Positions 23,511 to 31,552 of a DNA stretch of 34,645 bases are shown here, piece after piece. The notes below the pieces were generated by a model that saw nothing but the letters and a program-made list of their open reading frames with translations, did no database searches and was not told where the DNA came from. The stretch is from NCBI GenBank assembly GCA_011090425.1, contig PHGD01000041.1:1-34645 (forward strand), in the 5' to 3' direction. Origin of the DNA: Nitrospira sp. LK70 (lineage in GTDB: Bacteria > Nitrospirota > Nitrospiria > Nitrospirales > Nitrospiraceae). Position 1 is the stretch's first letter. Each line of letters starts with the position of its first letter. The position numbers were made by a program, and so were the translations under genes.

Positions 23511-24611
23511 CTATTTAGAGTCGCGTCTGTAGAACGGCGGTTTGACGACTTTTGCCGGAACCACTTTCCCTCGAATGTCGATGAAGAGATCCGTCCCGAG
23601 TCCGGCATGCTCGGACGATACATACCCTAAGCCGATCCCCTTCTGCAGAAGAGGGGAAAGATTGCCGCTGGTGACTTCTCCGATGGGAGACTGGGGTGAC
23701 GATGCAGAGAGAATCTTGAACCCATGGCGGGGAACGCCTTTTTCCTGCAATTCAAAGCCGACGAATCGGCGGGACGGGCCCGCTTGTTTTTGAATCAACA
23801 AGGCAGGCCGTCCTACAAATTCCCCCTTCTCGAAACGCACGGCCCATTCCGCTCCAGCCTCGATCGGCGTCGTGTGTTCATCGATATCGTTGCCATAGAG
23901 CAGATAACCCATCTCGAGACGCAGGAGATCCCTTGCGCCGAGTCCCGCCGGTTTCAAGCCGAACGACTTGCCCGAAGTAAACAGCTTGTCCCAGAGGGGC
24001 GAGACTTGTCCGTACACATAGAACTCGTAGCCGAATTCTCCGGTATAGCCCGTTCGCGCCGCCAGGCATTCCGCATCAGCGACTCGCACCATTGCTGATT
24101 CTCTGAGCTTCAGCTGTTCCAGCGGTGATAACCCGAGCGATGCGACGATCGCTCGTGCAGCCGGACCCTGCAAGGCGATCTGAGCGATCTCTGCTGAACG
24201 GTCGGAGACCTGACAGTCGGGAATTCCCTGACTGTGCTCCGTGAGCCAAGATACGATCTTGGCTCGATTGGACGCGTTGACGCATAAAAGAAATTCACCG
24301 GCCTTCTCCATCCGATAGACGAAGACATCGTCCAGGATGCCGCCCTGCTCGTTACAGACCATCGAGTACTGCGCCTGCCTGGGCCGAAGTGCAGCGAGAT
24401 CGTTCGTCGTCATGCGCTGAAGAAAAGATTCCGCGCCGGAGCCGGTGACGACGATTCGTCCCATATGGCTGACATCGAAGAGACCGGCCTTGCTGCGGAC
24501 GGTGTGATACTCATCCACAACGCCGCTGTAGTGGATGGGCATTTCCCACCCCGCGAAGTCGACCAGTTTCGCCCCGGCGGCGCGATGTTGTGCGATGAGG
24601 GGAGTGTGCAC
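23511..24611 (-). CDS. gcvT: Aminomethyltransferase, glycine cleavage T-protein
   Basis: 366 aa, cytoplasmic; transfers the methylene group of the lipoamide-bound glycine intermediate to tetrahydrofolate, releasing ammonia. N-terminal TPLIAQHRAAGAKLVDFAGW and EMPIHYSG, then GLFDVSHMGR, TGYTGEFGYEFYV and RDLLRLEMGYLLYGNDI are the conserved family blocks, and the C-terminal barrel domain ends in KPPFYRRDSK. The start is GTG, 7 bp behind the FKBP stop, without a clear ribosome-binding site, so translation may be coupled. The other glycine-cleavage genes (gcvH, gcvP) are not in the window. Confidence 0.95.
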   Translation of the reverse strand: MHTPLIAQHRAAGAKLVDFAGWEMPIHYSGVVDEYHTVRSKAGLFDVSHMGRIVVTGSGAESFLQRMTTNDLAALRPRQAQYSMVCNEQGGILDDVFVYRMEKAGEFLLCVNASNRAKIVSWLTEHSQGIPDCQVSDRSAEIAQIALQGPAARAIVASLGLSPLEQLKLRESAMVRVADAECLAARTGYTGEFGYEFYVYGQVSPLWDKLFTSGKSFGLKPAGLGARDLLRLEMGYLLYGNDIDEHTTPIEAGAEWAVRFEKGEFVGRPALLIQKQAGPSRRFVGFELQEKGVPRHGFKILSASSPQSPIGEVTSGNLSPLLQKGIGLGYVSSEHAGLGTDLFIDIRGKVVPAKVVKPPFYRRDSK

Positions 24612-24618
24612 GGGACGG

Positions 24619-25062
24619 TTACCGCAGGCCGAGCAATTCGACGTCGAAAATCAGCGTGGCGTTCGGTGGGATCACGCCGCTGGCACCGCGCGATCCGTAC
24701 CCCAGTTCTGACGGGACGGTGAGTTTGCGCTTGCCCCCCACCTTCATCCCCTGCACCCCTTCGTCCCAGCCTTTAATAACTCGCCCGGCCCCGAGGGGAA
24801 AGGAGAAGGGCTGTCCACGATCGACAGAGCTATCGAACTTCTTGCCGTTCTCCAGCCAACCAGTATAGTGGACGTTCGCCGTTTTTCCGGCGATCGCCAC
24901 GTCTCCGGTGCCGACCACCTGATCGACGTATTTGAGCCCAGACGATGTGGTGATTTCCTGACCAGTCGATTGCTGCCCGCTTGTGGTCATAATGCTTCCC
25001 CCTCCCAGGATCGATGTGAAAACCAACAGTGTCATGATCAATGTCATGCGAGAAAGTTTCAT
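24619..25062 (-). CDS. Secreted FKBP-type peptidyl-prolyl isomerase
   Basis: 147 aa. A signal peptide (MKLSRMTLIMTLLVFTSILGGGS) is followed by a Ser/Gln-rich linker and one FKBP domain. Conserved blocks are VHYTGWLENGKKFDSSVDRG, the active-site FSFPLGAGRVIKGWDEGVQG, KRKLTVPSELGYG, GVIPPNATLIFDVELLG at the end. It helps fold proteins in the periplasm. ATG behind GAGAAGGAG. It is the first gene of the FKBP-gcvT-NUDIX-fabI run. Confidence 0.92.
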   Translation of the reverse strand: MKLSRMTLIMTLLVFTSILGGGSIMTTSGQQSTGQEITTSSGLKYVDQVVGTGDVAIAGKTANVHYTGWLENGKKFDSSVDRGQPFSFPLGAGRVIKGWDEGVQGMKVGGKRKLTVPSELGYGSRGASGVIPPNATLIFDVELLGLR

Positions 25063-25081
25063 GGGTCTCTCCTTCTCTCAT

Positions 25082-25111
25082 TGTATGGCATGGGCAAGAT
25101 GGTGCGGTCAA
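25082..25111 (-). promoter_or_regulatory. Possible sigma-70 promoter of the FKBP-gcvT operon
   Basis: Minus strand TTGACC (25106-25111), an 18-bp spacer and CATACA (25082-25087). The -35 is good and the -10 is poor; the start would be about 10 nt before the FKBP ribosome-binding site. Confidence 0.3.
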
Positions 25112-25123
25112 CTATGGAAATGG

Positions 25124-26293
25124 CTAAGATTCCCGTTCGGCAAAGAGCGCCAGACTAGCCGTGTACCCATGCAAGAAATTGCGGTTTCCAATGGGCCCTA
25201 TCTCGCCTTGCGCAAAGAAACCCGCGATGGGAATCGGTCCCAGACGTTCCGTAGTCGTGGCTGCATCGTGGTTCGGTCGCCCAAAAAGCCCTCGGCCACG
25301 GCCACAACAGCTGAAGAGGAGCCCGCCGAGCGGAGGTAGCCTATGGCGGGCTCGGTCGGTCGCCAAGAGAAGGTTCAAATCTTCCGCGGCTGACTCCCTG
25401 TCGCGCAGATGGAACTGCACGGTCTGGCATTCTTGCACCACATCGCCGATTGCGATAGCACCAGTGGTACGGTCGGCTCCGAGGAGATTCCGAATGAGAA
25501 AGTCTCCCCGCTCGAAGCGATTCCGATGTTCGTCGATCACGATACCGAGATGGAGCGCCCGATGAGCATGCTGCCGGTCTTCCTGCGTCAGCGATTCGAA
25601 GACCGCCTGCAATCGCTCCAAAGCCGACACACCCCCAAGTTCGTGAATCAAATTGCGTTCGGCCTTCGTCACGACGAATCGGTCACCGATCAGGCGACAG
25701 CCTTGGGAGATGATCGGCCGAATATCCAAGGCCCCCGAGAGGCGGACACCCACTAACCCACCATCGAGGACTTGGTCGTTGAGGACTAAGCGATTCATGC
25801 CGGCCTCTTGCCCACCTCCGGCCAAGCCTCCGACCGCCTTCGTTCCAGGATAGCGGTCCTCCAAAAGCCCAAGGATCTCCTGAACCGGCACGGTGAATGG
25901 ATCGGCAAACAACAGGAACGACGCCTCTGGTACGCGCTGCTCAGGCCATCCCGAGAGGTGAAATTGATCGTGCGTCGGTGAAAACGAGGATTGCAACGGG
26001 TGAAGGTTGACGCCGGGAAGGACGGCGGCCCAGACGGTGATCGCCGGGACGGTTTCCAACTCCTCTGCTCCGGAGATCACGCCCTCTCCGCTGCAGCCGA
26101 TCAGGAGGTTCGGACGAAGAGTCTCTATCAGCACATGCGCCAAGAGGTCGGCCTCGGCGGCGTGATGAGCTGAAAAGAAGACGCAAGCAAGGTCGATCGG
26201 GGCGGCATTCAGCTGCGCCAGAATGTCCTTGGCCACGGCCCGAGCTGCAGATTCCGTCTCTATTGTTGTCGAGAGGGCCACGGCAAATTGCAT
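25124..26293 (-). CDS. FIST-domain sensory protein
   Basis: 389 aa, no signal or membrane segments. The N-terminal half (ACVFFSAHHAAEADLLAHVL, LLIGCSGEGVISGAEELETV, GGLAGGG) is the FIST_N domain. The C-terminal half (LHLGIVIDEHR, FLIRNLLGADRTTGAIAIGD, FSCCGRGRGLFG, GFFAQGEIGPI) is FIST_C. FIST domains are predicted small-ligand (amino-acid-like) sensors, usually fused to kinases or cyclases; here the protein stands alone, as in many genomes. The start MQFAVALSTT is preferred over a TTG five codons earlier. It is preceded on the same strand by a 75-aa protein, with a 78-bp gap. Confidence 0.85.
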   Translation of the reverse strand: MQFAVALSTTIETESAARAVAKDILAQLNAAPIDLACVFFSAHHAAEADLLAHVLIETLRPNLLIGCSGEGVISGAEELETVPAITVWAAVLPGVNLHPLQSSFSPTHDQFHLSGWPEQRVPEASFLLFADPFTVPVQEILGLLEDRYPGTKAVGGLAGGGQEAGMNRLVLNDQVLDGGLVGVRLSGALDIRPIISQGCRLIGDRFVVTKAERNLIHELGGVSALERLQAVFESLTQEDRQHAHRALHLGIVIDEHRNRFERGDFLIRNLLGADRTTGAIAIGDVVQECQTVQFHLRDRESAAEDLNLLLATDRARHRLPPLGGLLFSCCGRGRGLFGRPNHDAATTTERLGPIPIAGFFAQGEIGPIGNRNFLHGYTASLALFAERES

Positions 26294-26371
26294 GGTCTCG
26301 TCTCGCAATGTGGAAGTGTGGTGATGAGTCCGGTATGAGTGAGGGGCGCGCGGGCCCGCTACGCGATCGAG

Positions 26372-26599
26372 TCAGACTCCCGGATCCATCCGCTGAGCTC
26401 TGGTCTGCGCTAATTTCTTATAATATCGCCACAGGTAGGAATGGTAGTCGTCCACCTGCGCAAGGAGGTAGTGGAGTTCTGTCGGATCCTCTGTTTCCAG
26501 GGCATGGATCATCCTGGTTTTTAGGAACTCACCGAAGGCTTCGGTCTTCTGCACCGCAGTCAGCAGTTGCAACCCGCCCCCGATCTGGTACTCACTCAT
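26372..26599 (-). CDS. Small conserved-looking protein upstream of the FIST gene
   Basis: 75 aa (MSEYQIGGGLQLLTAVQKTE...), predicted all-helical and acidic in the middle (ALETEDPTELHYLLAQVDDY), with an aromatic-basic end HSYLWRYYKKLAQTRAQR. ATG has GGAGG 5-6 nt upstream, so translation is well supported. No known domain was recognised. It may form one transcript with the FIST gene. Confidence 0.65.
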   Translation of the reverse strand: MSEYQIGGGLQLLTAVQKTEAFGEFLKTRMIHALETEDPTELHYLLAQVDDYHSYLWRYYKKLAQTRAQRMDPGV

Positions 26600-26698
26600 A
26601 CCATCCTCCTGGTTGACGTTCAGAAGGATAGCGAGGGAATCGCCACATTTGCAAGCTTGGCTCACTTTACAGCAGGCGCTCGAAACTCAGAGGCCGGT

Positions 26699-27922
26699 TC
26701 AACGTGAACCGGCGAGCAGGGTTGTGAGGCGGGCGAGGTCGATGGCTTCAATGTGGTGATTGTCGCGGCCCGTCATCGTGGTGGCCATGGTGAGTGCATT
26801 GAGAATGGCTTCTTCGCTGGCCTCGACCGTCGCCGCGAAGAGTGGATTCAGATGAGGGTCGGCGAGATGTGTCAAATTGTAGGTGGGGGTTGTCGGATAG
26901 TGTGGAATCACGTTGGCGGTGGAGAAAGCTAGTATGAAATCCCCGCTTCCGTGGCGCACAGTCGAGCCGGTGCGGGCCAGACCGAGCGCTGCATGTTTGG
27001 CCAGCCTGGTGAGCTGCCGCCCATCAAGCGGCGCATCGGTAGCGATCACGATGATGATGGACCCTTCGCTCTGGCCCGGCACGACTGCTTCGGAGACCTG
27101 TTGCGGCGGATCATAGAGCTTTCCGACAGGGACCCCAACGACCACCAGTTCCGGTCTTCGTCCGTGGTTCGCGTTGACGAGTACTCCCACGGTATAGCCA
27201 CCTTCCTTTTCGGACAATGTTCTCGATGACGTGCCGATTCCGCCTTTGAATCCATAAGAGACCATGCCCGTGCCGGCGCCGACCGTGCCTTCCGCCACCG
27301 ACCCGCCGGTTGCGCCGTCGAGCGCCGCCAGGACATTCTCTTCGGATACGTGGCGTCCCTGGATATCGTTCAATCGGCCGTCATCGCATTCGGCCACGAC
27401 GGGTGTGAGCGTGTCGTCGGAGATGCCGATCTCCGGGTATTGCCTGATCATCCAACTCATCACGCTGTTGGCCACGCGGGGAACGTTGAGCGTATTGGTG
27501 AGTGCGATGGGATATTCCAGAAATCCCGACTCGGCCACCCAGGCGAGGCCGGTCATCTCACCGGTACCATTGAGGACGAACGAGCCTGCCGGAACCTTCT
27601 TGTGCCAGACGTCGTCGCGCGGAATGATGACCGTCACGCCCGTGCGAATAGGGCCCTGTCCAGGCTTTAAGGGGCCCTCGCCGGAGATCAACGTGGTATG
27701 GCCGACCTTTACCCCTGCAATGTCGGTAATCGCGTTGAGGGGGCCAGGCGGATATTGTCCGACGACGATCCCCAAGTCACGCAGACGGTGGCGTTCTTGG
27801 TTCGGTTCTGTTGCGGCAGCGGAGAGACAGCCAACGAACAGCGTAGCCGCGCAGGACAGCACCAGCAGCCCAGCCGCTTGTCGGCCACCCACTCCTGCGA
27901 ACTGTAGAGCCCTAGATGTCAT
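26699..27922 (-). CDS. P1-family (DmpA-like) peptidase, probable lipoprotein
   Basis: 407 aa. Signal with a lipobox-like LFVGC (GLLVLSCAATLFVGCLSAAA), so envelope-located, which is unusual for this mostly cytoplasmic family. The DmpA/BapA fold is an N-terminal-nucleophile hydrolase that cuts itself in two: the motif GAGTGMVSYGFKGGIGTSSR holds the cleavage site before the Thr/Ser nucleophile (GG-I-G|T-S-S-R). ITDIAGVKVGHTT near the start and VNANHGRRPELVVVGVPVG are typical. These enzymes are beta-aminopeptidases or D-/L-aminopeptidases. The frame is open far upstream inside the MBL gene, but the signal peptide fixes the start at ATG 27920-27922, which overlaps the MBL stop by 11 bp. Confidence 0.88.
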   Translation of the reverse strand: MTSRALQFAGVGGRQAAGLLVLSCAATLFVGCLSAAATEPNQERHRLRDLGIVVGQYPPGPLNAITDIAGVKVGHTTLISGEGPLKPGQGPIRTGVTVIIPRDDVWHKKVPAGSFVLNGTGEMTGLAWVAESGFLEYPIALTNTLNVPRVANSVMSWMIRQYPEIGISDDTLTPVVAECDDGRLNDIQGRHVSEENVLAALDGATGGSVAEGTVGAGTGMVSYGFKGGIGTSSRTLSEKEGGYTVGVLVNANHGRRPELVVVGVPVGKLYDPPQQVSEAVVPGQSEGSIIIVIATDAPLDGRQLTRLAKHAALGLARTGSTVRHGSGDFILAFSTANVIPHYPTTPTYNLTHLADPHLNPLFAATVEASEEAILNALTMATTMTGRDNHHIEAIDLARLTTLLAGSR

Positions 27923-29309
27923 ACGTACTGCCCTGATGGGGAACCCGTACATCAATGGTCGGGTGTTCCGCTTGGATCGCTGCGCCGAGGGAGAGAGCCT
28001 GTTTCTCTTCGCCATGTACGATGAAAATGGTGCTGGGTCGTGGATGGATGGTTCGCACGTATGCCAAGAGATCATTCCGGTCGGCATGCGCAGACAGGCC
28101 GTTGAATCTGACGATCTGGGCCCGTCTCGGCGTCGGCACGCCGAAGATAGGGACAACGTCCCAGCCTTCGACGAGCTTCCGCCCGAGCGTATGTTCCGCT
28201 TGAAAGCCGACAAACACGATGATATTCGCTTCGTCTTGAATCGCATGTTTGAGATGATGAATGATACGCCCACCCTCGCACATGCCCGAGGAAGAAATGA
28301 TGACACAGGGGCCGCGCATGGCGTTAAGCCGCTTGCTGTCCTCAACAGACGACACAAAATGGATGTAGCGGGAGGAGAAGAGATCTTCACCGGATGAGAA
28401 GGTCGTGATGGTTTCGTCGTCATAGCACTCGGGGTGTCGCTTGAACACCTCCGTAGCTTTGTCGGCCAGGGGTGAGTCGATGTAAATCGGGATGGGGTCC
28501 GCGCGGCCTTCACCGACCAGCTCCTTGATCCGCATGACCAATTCCTGTGTCCGCCCCACGGCAAAGGCGGGCACGATGATCTTGCTTTTGTGCGTCCGCG
28601 CATGATCGAGGAGATCCTGCGCTTTCTTCTTCATCTCCTCGCCGACCTCTTCATGCAGGCGGTCGCCATATGTAGATTCGAGAATCAACACGTCGCAGGG
28701 AGGCGGCGGCTCAGGATCGCGCAAGATCGGCATATGAGATCGGCCCAGATCTCCACTGAACAAGACCGCGGTGGTATTGCCGCGCGCCGTATATTTCACG
28801 CGGACGGCAGCCGATCCCAAGATATGGCCGGCGTCATAAAACGATGCGGTAACGCGAGGCGCGATCTTTAGTTGATCGCCATACCGTTCTCCCTCAAACT
28901 TCCGGACGATCTTCCGCACATCGTTCCCGTCGTAAAGTGGCTGTACACGCGTTTTCCCGCGTCTGCGCTCCTGTTTGTTGACATAGCGGCAGTCGTGTTG
29001 TTGCACACGAGCTGAATCTTCGAGCATGATGGCCGTGAGATCGGCCGATGCTCTGGTGAGGTAGACTTTCCCGGAAAATCCCTGGCGCGGCAAAGCCGGG
29101 AGGGCGCCCGAATGGTCGATATGGGCGTGCGAGAGCAAGACGGCGCCCAGGGATTTGGGGTCAAACCCCAAGGCGCGGTTTCGTTGGAACGCTTCTTCTC
29201 GACGGCCCTGAAACATTCCACAATCGAACAGCAGGCGGAAGCCCGGTACCTCCAACAGGTGCCGACTCCCTGTGACCGATCGAGCGGCACCATAGAATGA
29301 GAGTTTCAT
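27912..29309 (-). CDS. MBL-fold/beta-CASP RNase-like protein (CPSF-type)
   Basis: 465 aa, cytoplasmic. The metallo-beta-lactamase signature HAHIDHSG, DAGHILGSA and SGDLG give the metal-binding motifs. The beta-CASP region (GRTQELVMRIKEL, IPIYIDSPLADKATEVF) and the C-terminal RNA-specificity domain (GLSAHADRNDLLAYV, FIVHGEEKQA) follow. Proteins of this layout are archaeal/bacterial homologues of the CPSF-73 RNA-processing nuclease, so an RNase role is likely but the substrate is unknown. The ATG overlaps the stop of the LOG gene by 4 bases (ATGA). No strong ribosome-binding site is seen, so translation is probably coupled. Confidence 0.92.
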   Translation of the reverse strand: MKLSFYGAARSVTGSRHLLEVPGFRLLFDCGMFQGRREEAFQRNRALGFDPKSLGAVLLSHAHIDHSGALPALPRQGFSGKVYLTRASADLTAIMLEDSARVQQHDCRYVNKQERRRGKTRVQPLYDGNDVRKIVRKFEGERYGDQLKIAPRVTASFYDAGHILGSAAVRVKYTARGNTTAVLFSGDLGRSHMPILRDPEPPPPCDVLILESTYGDRLHEEVGEEMKKKAQDLLDHARTHKSKIIVPAFAVGRTQELVMRIKELVGEGRADPIPIYIDSPLADKATEVFKRHPECYDDETITTFSSGEDLFSSRYIHFVSSVEDSKRLNAMRGPCVIISSSGMCEGGRIIHHLKHAIQDEANIIVFVGFQAEHTLGRKLVEGWDVVPIFGVPTPRRAQIVRFNGLSAHADRNDLLAYVRTIHPRPSTIFIVHGEEKQALSLGAAIQAEHPTIDVRVPHQGSTYDI

Positions 29310-30157
29310 GTGGTGGGCACTCCATTGTGGCGTGCGATCAGGTCCCAGGCCTCCTGAGCCGTCTCGGCGTAATGAAACAGGGCGAGGTCTGGCTGCGTGA
29401 TCAAGCCGTACTCTACGAGCAGTTGCCAGTTGATCAAGCGCTCCCAAAAGTCTCGGCCAATCAAGACGACGATCAGGCTCTCGATTTTCCCGGTTTGGAG
29501 AAGGGTAAGCGTTTCGAACAACTCATCGAGCGTGCCGAAGCCCCCGGGGAACGCCACCAGAGCCTTGGCTCGGATGAGGAAATGCATTTTTCTAATGGCG
29601 AAATAATGAAACTGAAAACTGAGTCTGGGCGTGATGTAGGGGTTTGGTTGCTGTTCGTGCGGCAGCTCAATGTTGAGCCCGATCGATTTGGCGTTCACGT
29701 CCGCCGCGCCACGGTTGGCTCCTTCCATGATGCCTGGGCCGCCACCTGTCACGATGACGTAGTGACAATGACCACCGATCTGACAGATCGAGGAGACCAA
29801 CCGCCCGAATTCTCTGGCGACATCATAATACTTCGCCAGTTCGAGCTGCCGTTTGGCGATACCGACTTGTTGTTGGCGAAAGGGATCGTTCGGAGCTTGA
29901 GTTGCTTCTTCTTCCGCCATGAGGAGCGCCTGTTTCGCGTCAGCCGGCTCGTGCAGTCTGGCGCTCCCAAATACGACGATGGTGGACTTGATATGTTCTT
30001 CTTTTTGGATGAGTTCGGCCTTCAGCAGCTCAAGTCCGATGCGGACGGAGCGAAGCTCATCTCGTTGAAGAAACTCGGTGTCCTTATCGGCTGGGATATA
30101 GGAGGAGCGGACGTTACTGGAGTGATGAGTCGGATGATCGGATAGTTCCTCTTCCAT
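29306..30157 (-). CDS. LOG-family protein (long form)
   Basis: 283 aa. The C-terminal Rossmann-like half carries the LOG signatures GGGPGIMEGANRGA and PGGFGTLDE, with the catalytic Arg/Glu region (FHYFAIRKMHFL), as in cytokinin-riboside 5'-monophosphate phosphoribohydrolases; bacterial members often act as nucleotide (AMP) nucleosidases. The first about 120 residues are an added helical, charged region (ELLKAELIQKEEHIKSTIVV, then RQQQVGIAKRQLELAKYY), which puts it in the long form. The ATG at 30155-30157 lies 8 nt after a consensus TATAAT, with no ribosome-binding site between, so the message may be leaderless. The start overlaps the end of the upstream lipoprotein gene by 44 bp. Confidence 0.85.
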   Translation of the reverse strand: MEEELSDHPTHHSSNVRSSYIPADKDTEFLQRDELRSVRIGLELLKAELIQKEEHIKSTIVVFGSARLHEPADAKQALLMAEEEATQAPNDPFRQQQVGIAKRQLELAKYYDVAREFGRLVSSICQIGGHCHYVIVTGGGPGIMEGANRGAADVNAKSIGLNIELPHEQQPNPYITPRLSFQFHYFAIRKMHFLIRAKALVAFPGGFGTLDELFETLTLLQTGKIESLIVVLIGRDFWERLINWQLLVEYGLITQPDLALFHYAETAQEAWDLIARHNGVPTT

Positions 30158-30647
30158 GGCTCGGCATTATAGCGGGGCCGTTGAACGGCGGCAATTTGTG
30201 GTCAGTGGACCCCCGGGATTGTAGGAAGGGATAGGGGTGAAAAGGATGCCTGTAGAGATGACGGTGAAACCCTTGGTGCACCACCACCCATTGAGGATCA
30301 CAGAGCACTTCGAAGGCGTCCACGCCGAGTCCCGTACGTGAGAAGATCAGATCAGGGTCCACAGGTGTCCAGGGTTTTGCGAGCCAACCCAAATTGACCC
30401 GTGAATATTTCAAGTCAAGGAACCGATAGGTAGCCACAAGTCCCGTATCGGAATCGGTGATCGAGTCAGGCGCTCCCAGGTTGGCCACAACGTCAGCCAG
30501 AGTAGTGTGCCCCGGAACAATGAATGCGACATCCGCCGGAGTGATGGGCCTGTTGAGTGTGATCCGAACCACATTACAGCCAAGTGGAGACAAGCCGAGG
30601 ATCGCTGCCAGACAAAAGGCGCAGATATCCTTCCAACCGTTGATCAC
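30114..30647 (-). CDS. Small lipoprotein with a BamE/SmpA-like core (second of a pair)
   Basis: 177 aa. Lipobox LGLSPLGC near residue 24. The core VPGHTTLADVVANLGAPDSI resembles the 'G-x-T-x-x-x-V-x-x-x-L-G-x-P' helix-turn of the BamE/SmpA/OmlA fold, as does the gene just upstream. It then has a His-rich stretch (HQGFHRHLYRHPFHPYPF) and a tail of low complexity that overlaps the LOG gene's promoter and start. The chosen start is GTG 30645-30647, behind GGAG, 1 bp after the stop of the upstream lipoprotein gene; a TTG four codons earlier is possible. Function unknown. Confidence 0.65.
   Translation of the reverse strand: MINGWKDICAFCLAAILGLSPLGCNVVRITLNRPITPADVAFIVPGHTTLADVVANLGAPDSITDSDTGLVATYRFLDLKYSRVNLGWLAKPWTPVDPDLIFSRTGLGVDAFEVLCDPQWVVVHQGFHRHLYRHPFHPYPFLQSRGSTDHKLPPFNGPAIMPSHGRGTIRSSDSSLQ
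30166..30194 (-). promoter_or_regulatory. Strong sigma-70 promoter of the LOG operon, inside the upstream gene
   Basis: Minus strand TTGCCG (30189-30194), a 17-bp spacer and perfect TATAAT (30166-30171). The start of transcription would fall 6-8 nt after the -10, at or just before the LOG ATG (30157), so a leaderless or nearly leaderless transcript is predicted. The promoter is within the 3' part of the second small lipoprotein gene. Confidence 0.6.
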
Positions 30648-30648
30648 A

Positions 30649-31035
30649 TCAATCTCCAAACGGCCAGAATCGGAACTTGAGGTCCTCCGTCCGTCTCGAT
30701 GAAATCACCTCCTCGACAACCCCATCGCGGTCGAGAATAACGAATAGGTCGTCGCTCTTGATGGAAAGACGCGTGAAATTGAGGGCGATCAGCAGAAGAC
30801 TGCCTGCCTTTGCATCGTATCGATAATATTGAAAGACATCTCGGCCATTGAGAGCGAGTAGCCGATCCGGGGCCCCTAGGAGGTGAAGCAGCTCTTCCTT
30901 TGTTGTCGTACCTTTCTGAATGGTCTTGATGACGTCGGTTTGGAGTTCGTCGCCTAGCGTCCCTCGACTGAAGGCGCAACTTTGAAGCAACGAGGCGACT
31001 GCTAGAAAACAAACCAAGCAATGAGGGAGTTTCAT
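30649..31035 (-). CDS. Small lipoprotein with a BamE/SmpA-like core (first of a pair)
   Basis: 128 aa. Signal MKLPHCLVCFLAVASLLQSC with lipobox LLQSC. The mature part TDVIKTIQKGTTTKEELLHL, then LGAPDRLLALNGRDVFQYYR, has the helix-G-x-x-x-x-x-E-x-x-x-x-L-G-x-P pattern of the BamE/SmpA fold, followed by short strands (LLLIALNFTRL, DDLFVILDRDGVVEEV). ATG behind AAGGAG. The open frame upstream is a shadow of the GNAT gene. The next lipoprotein gene begins 1 bp after its stop, so the two are co-translated and similar; they may have arisen by duplication, now diverged. Function unknown. Confidence 0.75.
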   Translation of the reverse strand: MKLPHCLVCFLAVASLLQSCAFSRGTLGDELQTDVIKTIQKGTTTKEELLHLLGAPDRLLALNGRDVFQYYRYDAKAGSLLLIALNFTRLSIKSDDLFVILDRDGVVEEVISSRRTEDLKFRFWPFGD

Positions 31036-31048
31036 TGCGACTCCTTGC

Positions 31049-31546
31049 CTATTTGTGAATGATTCCATCCCCCAGGACGAAATCTTGCTCGAAGACCGTA
31101 TAGGCTGACGGGGTGAGTCCAAGACGCTGGTACACAGTTTGAGCCCTGCGATTCTCCCGTTCCACGTACAACCTGAGTCCGCACACTCGTGAATCCGCCT
31201 TGGCTCTGACGAGGATATGGTCGTGCATGGCTCGAAACACACCCTGGCCACGGCAATTCGGTTTGACATAGACGCTTTGGATCCACCAAAAGGCTCCGTT
31301 CCGCCAGTCACTCCATTCGTAGGTGATCAGGAGTTGGCCGACCGGCTTGTAGCGTTTGTCCTCCGGAAGCTCGGCGAGGATATAAAATCCATAGCCGGGG
31401 CTTTCTAAGAGTGCAAGAGTCCCTTGACGCAATGTTGCAAGATCGAGCTGACGACGCTCTGTTTCCAGTGCCATGGCGGCATTGAACATGACGATGATTT
31501 CCAGATCGTCCTGACTGGCCGGTCTGATGAGGATGCGCTCGGTCAT
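31049..31546 (-). CDS. GNAT-family N-acetyltransferase
   Basis: 165 aa, cytoplasmic. Motif A VYVKPNCRGQGVFRAM contains the acetyl-CoA pyrophosphate loop (R-G-x-G-V). Earlier LLITYEWSDWRNGAFWWIQS and later LRLYVERENRRAQTVYQRLG (motif B, with the N-x-x-A-x-x-x-Y pattern) complete the fold. The substrate cannot be predicted. ATG 31544-31546 is 6 bp after the DUF502 stop. It is followed at 13 bp by the first lipoprotein gene, so all are in one operon. Confidence 0.9.
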   Translation of the reverse strand: MTERILIRPASQDDLEIIVMFNAAMALETERRQLDLATLRQGTLALLESPGYGFYILAELPEDKRYKPVGQLLITYEWSDWRNGAFWWIQSVYVKPNCRGQGVFRAMHDHILVRAKADSRVCGLRLYVERENRRAQTVYQRLGLTPSAYTVFEQDFVLGDGIIHK

Positions 31547-31552
31547 GTTGGT

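Noticed and set aside
27922..28603. N-terminal extension of the P1 peptidase by 227 residues
   Set aside because: The extension is the out-of-frame shadow of the MBL gene; the signal peptide marks the true start at 27922.
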